Shown: piece by piece, positions 16,149-21,807 of the stretch
How the letters are laid out: every line of letters starts with the position of its first letter
How positions within the stretch are numbered: the stretch's first letter is position 1
Assembly: GCA_017861495.1 (NCBI GenBank)
Contig: JAGFXW010000020.1
Span: 1 to 21,807, forward strand
Direction of reading: 5' to 3'
Source of the DNA: Bacillota bacterium
GTDB lineage: Bacteria; Bacillota_C; Negativicutes; CTSoil-072
DNA length: 21,807 nucleotides
Translations under genes and position numbers: made by a program
The notes under the pieces: model-generated
Database searches by the model: none
Seen by the model: only the letters and a program-made list of their open reading frames with translations
What the model was told of the DNA's origin: nothing

Positions 16149-16823
16149 TTATTTCGTTAGTGTCAGTTTTGTTCCTGGCGGTACGATTTGCACCGGGATT
16201 TGAAACCGTTTTTCCACGGCTGTTTTAAAGTCCTCGGGGGATTGTTCGATGAGCGGCCAGGTATTGTAGTGCATGGGAATCACAATCCGTGGTTTTAACA
16301 TGCCGACCGCTTCTGCCGCGTCTTGCGGACCCATCGTATAGTTATCGCCGATTGGCAGGAGGGCGTAATCGATTTTCTCTAACCGTCCCAACAGCTCCAT
16401 GTCGCCGAACAAGCTGGTGTCACCGGCGAAATACACAACTACGCCAAAAAAATCGACGATAAATCCACAGGCGTGTCCGCCGGGGATCCCTGACCCGTGG
16501 AAAGCGGGCGTGATGCGTACGGAACCGAAGTCAAATTTGTGTTTGCCTCCTAAATGCATGGCGTGTGAACTGCAGCCTTGCTGTGCGCATAAATTTGCAA
16601 TTTCTGCAGTGGAAATGACGACTGCCTTGGTTCGTTGGGCGATATCAAAGGTGTCGCCTAAATGGTCGCCGTGGGCATGGGAAACCAATATGAAATTGCA
16701 AGAAATTTTTTTCGGATCGGTTGTGTTTAGCGGATTGTTTGTGAAGAATGGATCGAATAGCAAGCCAACTTGATTGTGGAGTAATTGAAAACAAGAATGG
16801 CCATAGTAATGCATCTGCACCAT
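16149..16823 (-). CDS. UPF0173 metal-dependent hydrolase (metallo-beta-lactamase fold)
   Basis: A 224-residue cytosolic protein of the UPF0173 family (YtkL-like), with a metallo-beta-lactamase fold. Metal-binding motifs are visible: YGHSCF near the N-terminus, the core SHAHGDH (residues 48-54), TPAFHGSG in the middle, FAGDTSLFGDM, and the C-terminal MHYNTWP. All expected ligands are present and the length is typical. The natural substrate of the family is unsettled. The start ATG at 16823 is backed by AGGAGG 9 nt upstream. It is a single-gene unit, convergent with addA and divergent from mobB. An AT-rich stretch with TATAAT on the minus strand near 16855 may supply its -10, but no clear -35 is seen. 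Confidence 0.92.
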   Translation of the reverse strand: MVQMHYYGHSCFQLLHNQVGLLFDPFFTNNPLNTTDPKKISCNFILVSHAHGDHLGDTFDIAQRTKAVVISTAEIANLCAQQGCSSHAMHLGGKHKFDFGSVRITPAFHGSGIPGGHACGFIVDFFGVVVYFAGDTSLFGDMELLGRLEKIDYALLPIGDNYTMGPQDAAEAVGMLKPRIVIPMHYNTWPLIEQSPEDFKTAVEKRFQIPVQIVPPGTKLTLTK

Positions 16824-16980
16824 AATGAGAAACCTCCTTGGCTAAAAGTTTTAATTATATAAAATATTCGCGCATTATTGCCGAGTCCCTTTTATTTTTT
16901 TTGGGGGTGACATTTTTTTGCAGGGCTAAACCATTTTATGAAGAATCATATACTAATGAATATTTATTTGGAGGGGTATC

Positions 16981-17469
16981 ATGATACCGGTTATTTCATT
17001 TGTTGGCAGATCAGACTGCGGGAAAACAACCTATCTGGAGAAACTCATTCGCGAACTGAAAAATCGCAATTACAAAGTCGCGATTCTTAAACATGATGTT
17101 CATGGCTTTGAAATGGACCGTCCGGGAAAAGATACTTGGCGCCATGCCCAGGCCGGAGCCGATGTCGTGTGTATTTCATCGCCGCAAAAAATGGCAATGA
17201 TTAAGAAGGTGGACCAGGAACTTACTTTGAAAGAGGCCGTACAGTATATCGACGGAGTTGATATCATTTTTACCGAAGGCTATAAGCGGGAAGCGGAAAC
17301 AAGGGTCGAAGTTTTCCGCAGCGCTGCTTGTGACAGCCCGCTTTGTCAGAGTGATGAATTGTTAGCCATGGCCTCTGATATTGTAGTGTACGATAACGTG
17401 CCGACCTTCAATTTGGATGATCCTGCGCCAATGGCCGATTTTTTGGCAGCAAAGGTATTGGGGAAATAA
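16981..17469 (+). CDS. mobB: Molybdopterin-guanine dinucleotide biosynthesis protein MobB
   Basis: A 162-residue P-loop GTP-binding protein that assists MobA in converting molybdenum cofactor to its guanine-dinucleotide form. Walker A is GRSDCGKT (residues 9-16). The family block LKHDVHGFEMDRPGKDTWRH follows, then AGAD and the second nucleotide-binding motif region IIFTEGYK. The start ATG follows GGAGGGG with a short spacer. It heads the molybdenum-cofactor cluster but is separated from moeA by 160 bp with two hairpins. No mobA is in the window. The 157-bp divergent space upstream is AT-rich, and no convincing promoter is assigned for mobB. Confidence 0.95.
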   Translation: MIPVISFVGRSDCGKTTYLEKLIRELKNRNYKVAILKHDVHGFEMDRPGKDTWRHAQAGADVVCISSPQKMAMIKKVDQELTLKEAVQYIDGVDIIFTEGYKREAETRVEVFRSAACDSPLCQSDELLAMASDIVVYDNVPTFNLDDPAPMADFLAAKVLGK

Positions 17470-17548
17470 GAGATTTTGATTTTGACCGGCAAGCACCACG
17501 CCGGCCGGGTTTTACGGATATCTGAAAATGGAGTTATGATTGTAATAG

Positions 17549-17579
17549 CCCGGCTGGCAAGACCAGTCGGGTTGTCTTT
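17549..17579 (+). terminator. Terminator-like hairpin between mobB and moeA
   Basis: CCCGGCTGG (17549-17557) pairs with CCAGTCGGG (17563-17571) with one G-U pair and a 5-nt loop, followed by TTGTCTTT. A weaker hairpin CCGGC/GCCGG (17486-17490, 17500-17504) lies just upstream. Together they may terminate or attenuate mobB transcripts, separating mobB from the rest of the cluster. Confidence 0.5.
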
Positions 17580-17629
17580 AAGAATAGCAATTGACAATGT
17601 AAGGCACTCATGCCGAAGGGGAATGAAAA

Positions 17630-18779
17630 ATGGAATTCATGAATGCAAAACCGTTGAGTGAAGCGTGGAAGATTCTATTTGAAAGCCTTGAAGGTCCCTT
17701 CCTTCAGCCGGTCGACGGTCGATGGATTTGCCGTGAGAAGTTCGGATATTTTTGTTGCCGGAGAAGGGATCCCTGTCATTTTGGATAATACCGGTGAGGT
17801 GTTTATGGGGCAGCCGGCTGAAATGACCGTGTTACCCGGCCAGGCCGTTATGATCCCTACCGGTGGCATGCTGCCGGCTGGAGCTGATGCCGTTGTGATG
17901 CTTGAATATACGGAAATGCCGGATGAGGCGACTGTCATGGTGGTAAAACCGGTTGCTCCTGGAGATAATGTCATCTATAAAGGGGAAGATATACAGGCGG
18001 GCACAGTCATTGTCCGGAGTGGCGGGAAAATTGGCGCAACCCAGATTGGAGCTCTGGCGGCGTGCGGGTTTACCGAGGTTTCCGTGCGAAAACAACCGCG
18101 GATCGGCATCCTGTCGACCGGGGATGAAGTCGTTGATATTGCCGTAAAACCGGAAGGCGGGCAAGTCAGGGATATTAATTCGTATGCCTTGGCGGCGATG
18201 CTGGAAACGATCGGTTGTTCCACTATTCGCTATGGCATTATCCCGGATGACTATCAGCGGGTATTATTGGCATTGCAGCGCGCTGTGAAGGAGTGTGATA
18301 TGGTATTGATCTCAGGCGGCAGTTCTGTCGGAACAAGGGATCACACTGTTCAGGCGATTGCGCAGCTTGGCGCTCCCGGCGTTTTACTGCACGGCATTGC
18401 AATGAAACCTGGCAAACCGACAATTTACGGTTTAATTGGCCGGGTACCGGTTTTTGGCTTACCGGGGCATCCTGTTTCGGCCTTGGTTGTTTGTGAGCAA
18501 ATGGTCAAGCCGGCCATCGAATTGATGCTCGGTCAAAGTTCCGCTAAACGGGAGTGCCTGGTTCCGGCCCGTGTTTCCCGGAATATTGCATCTACACCGG
18601 GACGGGATGATTTTTTGCGGGTGCGTTTGCGCTGGGGACAGGATGGCTATGAAGCAGATCCTGTATTAGGCAAGTCCGGTTTAATCAGTACGATGACCCA
18701 GGCAGACGGCCTTGTGCATATTGATGCCGATAGCGGCGGGTTGTATGCCGGAGATCTTGTTATGGTCGTATTGATGTAA
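17630..18779 (+). pseudogene. moeA: moeA with an internal deletion and frameshift near its 5' end
   Basis: MoeA is the molybdopterin molybdotransferase that inserts metal into adenylylated molybdopterin. The proper start is ATG 17630, 8 nt after AAGGGG, encoding MEFMNAKPLSEAWKILFESL, a normal MoeA opening. In the next few codons the homologous reading switches by +1 to the frame that carries VPSFSRSTVDGFAVR and the rest of MoeA to 18779. The roughly 30 residues normally lying between (including the GRVLAED-type segment) are absent; the intact paralogue downstream has about 32 residues there. From 17630 the original frame stops at 17786-17788. The remaining 350 residues keep GEDI, STGDE, SGGSSVGTRD, KPGKP and GLPGHPVS. 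An alternative GTG at 17658 opens the downstream frame but has no ribosome site. It is either a real lesion or an assembly error. Confidence 0.65.
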
Positions 18780-18807
18780 CGTTCGAACTGGGAATGGAGG
18801 GGCCATT

Positions 18808-20745
18808 TTGCAAAAAGTAAATTCATACCTGCAGTGTATGCCACGGGAAAAAGCGGTGCAGCTATGGTGGGATAAACTGAAGGAATGCGGGTATTTTCAA
18901 ACTGTTCCAACAGAAATTGTTGCTGTCCCGGATGCTTTAAACCGCATATCTGCCAAGTGTATTTATGCCGGGCGATCGGTTCCGCATTATAACGGAGCTG
19001 CAATGGACGGAATTGCAGTACGGGCTCAAGACACCTTCGGCGCCGGAGAAACCACTCCCCAAAAATTGACGGTATTGTCCGCGGGAGATTCTTTTGTTAC
19101 CGGTGGGTGCTATATTGTCGACACAGGCGATGTTTTACCAACAGGAACGAACGCGGTGATTATGGTCGAAGATACCCACCGGCAAGGACAATTCGTCGAA
19201 ATTTTGGCGGCGGCGGCTTCCTGGCAGCATGTTCGCATTGTTGGCGAGGATATTGCTGCGGGTGAACTGGTTTTGCCGGAATACCATAAAATTACGCCGG
19301 CGGATGTTGCGGCTTTATTGGCTTCCGGATTGGACGAGGTCGAAGTTGTTTGCCGGCCACGGGTAGCAATTATTCCGACGGGAACCGAATTGGTTTCTTC
19401 CTGGAAGGAGTTAGATCCTGGGAAAATTTTGGATGTGAATTCACATATGCTGTCCGCCCAAATTGCCAATTGGGGCGGCTTGCCGGAACGGCATGGTATT
19501 GTACTGGATGATCATGCGGCGTTGCGGGAGGCTGTCGCAGAATGTCTTGCGCATTGCGACATGGTTGTTACCAATGCCGGAACTTCGGCGGGGACCGAGG
19601 ATTTTACAGCTCGGGTTCTGGCTGAGCTAGGGCAGGTATTAGTGCATGGAATAGCTACTAAACCCGGCAAACCGGTTATTCTGGCAATTTGTCAAGGCAA
19701 ACCGGTCATTGGACTGCCGGGATATCCCGTATCGACCATGTTAACGGCAGAGTTGTTTTTGCGGGACATGCTGTATGCCCGGCAAAAGCTTCCGTTGCGT
19801 CCGGCGCCGCAGATACAGGCAACGCTGGCCCGTCAATTATATTCCTCTATTGGGGTGGAAGAATATATCCGTGTATCGCTGGGGAGCGTGCAGGGAAATA
19901 TCATTGCCGCGCCGTTAAACCGGGGAGCGGGGATGATCTCTACATTAACGAAAGCTGCCGGCGTGATCCGGATACCGGCAGAATCATCGGGGTTGGCGGC
20001 GGGCGCGCAGGTAGGTGTTGCCCTCCTGACGGAAGAGCCGGTAACAGATGCGTTGCTGGCTGTCGGCAGCCATGATCTGTCGCTGGACATTTTGGCCGTC
20101 CATCTTCGACGGCAGGCCGGACTGAACTTGTCCTGTGCAAATGTCGGCAGCATGGGTGGAATTATGGCGGTCCTCAGCAACGAAGCGCACCTTGCCGGGA
20201 TTCATATTCTTGATCCGGATACGGGCGCATACAATTTGACCGCTGTTAACAAATATTTGCCGGGCGGCAAATGGCATTTGGTCCATTTAGCCATGCGGGA
20301 ACAAGTTCTGATGGTAGCGCCTGGCAATCCAAAGAAGATTAATGGGCTGGTTGATTTGGCCAGGCCGGGAATTGAGTTTATTAACCGGCAACGCGGCTCG
20401 GGAACCAGAATTCTTCTGGATTATCAACTGAAAAAAATGGGTATCTGCGCAGAAGCGGTTTCCGGGTATGATAAAGAAGCGGGAACCCATATGGCTGTCG
20501 CTGCCATGATTGCCGACGGCGTAGTGGATGCCGGGATGGGAATCCAGGGCGCAGCAAAGGCTTTTGGATTAGAAACACTTCCGATAGCGCATGAACAATA
20601 TGATTTGTTGTTGAATTTTTTGCCGGACGATCCCCGGTTGCGCCAAATCATTACGATTTTGCAATCCGCTGATTTTCGCCGTGAAGTAGAAGCCTTGGGG
20701 GGCTATGATTTATCCGCTGCAGGCAAAATAATAATGATACGCTAA
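18808..20745 (+). CDS. moeA: MoeA fused to a periplasmic-binding-protein-like (molybdate/LysR-substrate type) domain
   Basis: A 645-residue two-part protein. Residues 1 to about 405 are a complete MoeA: HYNGAAMDG (substrate-binding loop), GEDIAAG, IIPTGTEL, NAGTSAGTEDF, KPGKP and GLPGYPVS are all present. Residues about 415-645 are a PBP-like domain (PF12727 type) with SHDLSLDILA, the GSMGGIMAV stretch, RQRGSGTRILLDYQL and a DAGMGI segment, resembling bacterial molybdate-binding and LysR-effector folds. Such fusions are known in Firmicutes and archaea; the extra domain is thought to bind an oxyanion or cofactor, which is inference. The start codon is TTG 18808, 7 nt after GGAGG (18796-18800). 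It follows the damaged moeA by 28 bp and probably provides the working MoeA activity. Confidence 0.93.
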   Translation: MQKVNSYLQCMPREKAVQLWWDKLKECGYFQTVPTEIVAVPDALNRISAKCIYAGRSVPHYNGAAMDGIAVRAQDTFGAGETTPQKLTVLSAGDSFVTGGCYIVDTGDVLPTGTNAVIMVEDTHRQGQFVEILAAAASWQHVRIVGEDIAAGELVLPEYHKITPADVAALLASGLDEVEVVCRPRVAIIPTGTELVSSWKELDPGKILDVNSHMLSAQIANWGGLPERHGIVLDDHAALREAVAECLAHCDMVVTNAGTSAGTEDFTARVLAELGQVLVHGIATKPGKPVILAICQGKPVIGLPGYPVSTMLTAELFLRDMLYARQKLPLRPAPQIQATLARQLYSSIGVEEYIRVSLGSVQGNIIAAPLNRGAGMISTLTKAAGVIRIPAESSGLAAGAQVGVALLTEEPVTDALLAVGSHDLSLDILAVHLRRQAGLNLSCANVGSMGGIMAVLSNEAHLAGIHILDPDTGAYNLTAVNKYLPGGKWHLVHLAMREQVLMVAPGNPKKINGLVDLARPGIEFINRQRGSGTRILLDYQLKKMGICAEAVSGYDKEAGTHMAVAAMIADGVVDAGMGIQGAAKAFGLETLPIAHEQYDLLLNFLPDDPRLRQIITILQSADFRREVEALGGYDLSAAGKIIMIR

Positions 20746-20765
20746 TACGGGAAGGATATGGACGC

Positions 20766-20996
20766 ATGGTGATAGAAGTGATGATGCATGGAATTCTGAA
20801 CCGGTATATAACAGGTAGTTCGAGCGGGGTATTGACAGTGGATGTACGGGACGACATTACTGTTTTGGAATTACTTGCTGAACTGGAAATCGATCGTGTC
20901 GATGTCTGGACGATTGCAATCAATGGTAAAAATGCAGAGATGGATCAAATCTTGCAGGATGGCGACCGGCTGGCCTTATATCCCCCTGATTATTGA
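20766..20996 (+). CDS. MoaD/ThiS-like beta-grasp protein lacking the C-terminal Gly-Gly
   Basis: A 76-residue ubiquitin-fold protein. The MoaD/ThiS pattern is recognisable: an N-terminal strand (VIEVMMHGIL), TVLELLAELEI, IAINGKNAEMDQILQDGDRLALYPPDY, where a true MoaD would read roughly ALFPP-x-x-GG. In MoaD the C-terminal glycine is thiocarboxylated to give sulfur to molybdopterin; here the protein stops at PPDY, so it could not do so as written. It lies 20 bp after the moeA fusion, with GGGAAGGA 9 nt before the ATG. A TGA ends it, and the same frame continues with Ser-Gly-Gly-Gly and a further 30 codons. It may be a truncated MoaD or a non-conjugating variant. Confidence 0.75.
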   Translation: MVIEVMMHGILNRYITGSSSGVLTVDVRDDITVLELLAELEIDRVDVWTIAINGKNAEMDQILQDGDRLALYPPDY

Positions 20997-21104
20997 TCGG
21001 GGGGTGGAATTGCCATGGATTTGATACATAGTATTGATTTGGTGGCTGGTTTTACCGGGCAGTGCAGGGTTGTTACTGACGAAGAAGAGGGAGGAAACTG
21101 AACG

Positions 21105-21620
21105 ATGCATGACAAAGAAGGAAACGTGACAATGTATACGATTGGAATTATTACCGCCAGCGATAAAGGTTCACGCGGCGAACGGGAAGATATAAGCGGA
21201 AAAACGATTGCCCGTTTATTGAAAGATATTGGGACGGTCGATGACTACGTTGTGATCCCGGATGTACAGGAAATCATCAGCCAGGAAATCGTTCGAATGG
21301 CGGATGAGGAAGGCATTGATTTGATCCTGACTACCGGCGGTACCGGCCTTGGCCCGCGCGATGTGACGCCGGAAGCCACCCTGGCGGTTATTGATCGCAT
21401 TGTGCCGGGTATACCGGAAGCGATCCGGGCGAAATCACTGGAGAAAACCTCCAGGGCGATGCTGTCGCGCGCTGTAGCCGGTATGCGCGGGCGAACCCTG
21501 ATTATTAATTTGCCGGGCAGTCCCCGCGGCGTAGAAGAGTGTTTGGAAGTCGTTTTGCCGTCGTTAGAGCATGGATTGGCGATTATGAAAGGGCAAGCCA
21601 GCGAGTGCGCCAGACATTAA
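21105..21620 (+). CDS. mogA: Molybdopterin adenylyltransferase MogA
   Basis: A 171-residue MogA/MoaB-type enzyme that adenylylates molybdopterin before metal insertion by MoeA. The signatures are ITASDKGSRGERED near the N-terminus, TTGGTGLGPRD in the middle (the conserved molybdopterin-binding loop) and INLPGSPRGVEECLE near the C-terminus. The length is normal. Two starts are possible: ATG 21105, with GGGAGG 10 nt upstream, or ATG 21132, whose product starts MYTIGIITASD like most family members and has AAGGA 9 nt upstream. The gene sits in the molybdenum cluster 108 bp after the MoaD-like gene and is the last gene before a new promoter. Confidence 0.93.
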   Translation: MHDKEGNVTMYTIGIITASDKGSRGEREDISGKTIARLLKDIGTVDDYVVIPDVQEIISQEIVRMADEEGIDLILTTGGTGLGPRDVTPEATLAVIDRIVPGIPEAIRAKSLEKTSRAMLSRAVAGMRGRTLIINLPGSPRGVEECLEVVLPSLEHGLAIMKGQASECARH

Positions 21621-21673
21621 GAAGCCGAAAGTTTATGGTCGGAAATTCTTCGGGAATTTTGCAAAAAAACTTC

Positions 21674-21702
21674 TTGACAGCTTGATTTGCTTTTGTTAAA
21701 GT
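21674..21702 (+). promoter_or_regulatory. Promoter of the T-box transcript
   Basis: TTGACA (21674-21679), a 17-nt spacer and TAAAGT (21697-21702) lie 53 bp after mogA. Transcription would start near 21709, immediately before the T-box leader. Confidence 0.65.
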
Positions 21703-21708
21703 AGAGTA

Positions 21709-21807
21709 AATACTATAACAGGAAATGCAATGACTGGGATAAGTAAGTTGGAATCGTCTTTCAGAGAGCCGGGGGTTGGTGAGACCCGGTAGATGGACTG
21801 GCTGAAA
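21709..21807 (+). promoter_or_regulatory. T-box leader (5' part, cut by the window edge)
   Basis: The sequence shows the upper part of T-box Stem I: an AAGTAAGT segment (AGTA motif), then CAGAGAG, a GCCGGG/CCCGGT stem (21768-21773 with 21785-21790) and a GGTTGGTGAGA loop, the conserved tRNA-elbow-binding region. T-boxes bind uncharged tRNA and control aminoacyl-tRNA synthetase, amino-acid biosynthesis or transport genes. The specifier codon, antiterminator and target gene lie beyond position 21807, so the amino acid cannot be named. Confidence 0.8.

Noticed and set aside
17591..17596. TTGACA upstream of moeA as a promoter -35
   Set aside because: No -10-like sequence lies 16-18 bases downstream (CGAAGG at the expected place).
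17476..17661. A 61-codon open frame between mobB and moeA
   Set aside because: It runs through two hairpins, has no ribosome site or recognisable product, and ends within the moeA start region.
20994..20996. Selenocysteine at the UGA of the MoaD-like gene
   Set aside because: No convincing SECIS-type stem-loop is visible in the ~40 bases after the UGA, and no known selenoprotein family has Sec there. Ordinary stop or truncation is simpler.
1..21807. CRISPR arrays, tRNA or rRNA genes, insertion sequences, phage genes
   Set aside because: No regularly spaced repeats, no tRNA cloverleaf, no transposase or integrase product, and no target-site duplications were found on reading the gaps and gene products.

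Overview
This window looks like chromosomal DNA from an anaerobic Firmicute. Sporomusaceae/Negativicutes is my best guess, with moderate confidence. The reasons are strong AGGAGG ribosome-binding sites with frequent TTG/GTG starts, addBA rather than recBCD, a T-box leader, an ACT/DUF711 pair, and a MoeA fused to a periplasmic-binding-protein-like domain. I see no tRNA, rRNA, CRISPR array, insertion sequence or prophage gene.

Layout, left to right. (1) An oligopeptide-binding lipoprotein gene on the minus strand (88-1698). (2) A divergent plus-strand ABC importer of the SsuCBA/TauCBA/NMT1 type (permease, ATPase, lipoprotein; 1871-4365), with a clear promoter and a long perfect hairpin terminator. 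(3) A minus-strand pair: a small DUF896 (YnzC-like) protein with a Cys/His-rich tail, then an Fsr-like MFS transporter (5994 to 4593). A 13-bp inverted repeat lies downstream of it. (4) A plus-strand run: ACT-domain protein, DUF711/UPF0210 protein, endonuclease III, and an ArgA-like GNAT acetyltransferase with its own promoter (6197-9095). (5) A 300-bp gene-free gap holding a compact set of hairpins and a terminator (about 9182-9378): an unidentified structured RNA, either an independent sRNA or an attenuating leader of addBA. (6) addB and addA, the two helicase-nuclease subunits for double-strand-break repair, overlapping by 8 bp (9451-16066). (7) A convergent UPF0173 metallo-beta-lactamase-fold hydrolase (16149-16823). 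(8) A molybdenum-cofactor cluster: mobB, a moeA broken by an internal deletion and frameshift, an intact moeA-PBP fusion, a MoaD/ThiS-like protein lacking the terminal Gly-Gly, and mogA (16981-21620). (9) A promoter and the first ~100 nt of a T-box leader, cut by the window edge.

The molybdenum genes act late in the pathway: MogA adenylates molybdopterin, MoeA inserts the metal, and MobB helps form the guanine-dinucleotide cofactor. Because the first moeA appears damaged, the fusion protein is probably the working MoeA of this cluster. The observations most worth a second look are the structured RNA before addB, the moeA deletion, the MoaD-like protein whose UGA stop is followed in frame by Ser-Gly-Gly-Gly, and iron-sulfur cysteine quartets in both AddA and AddB.
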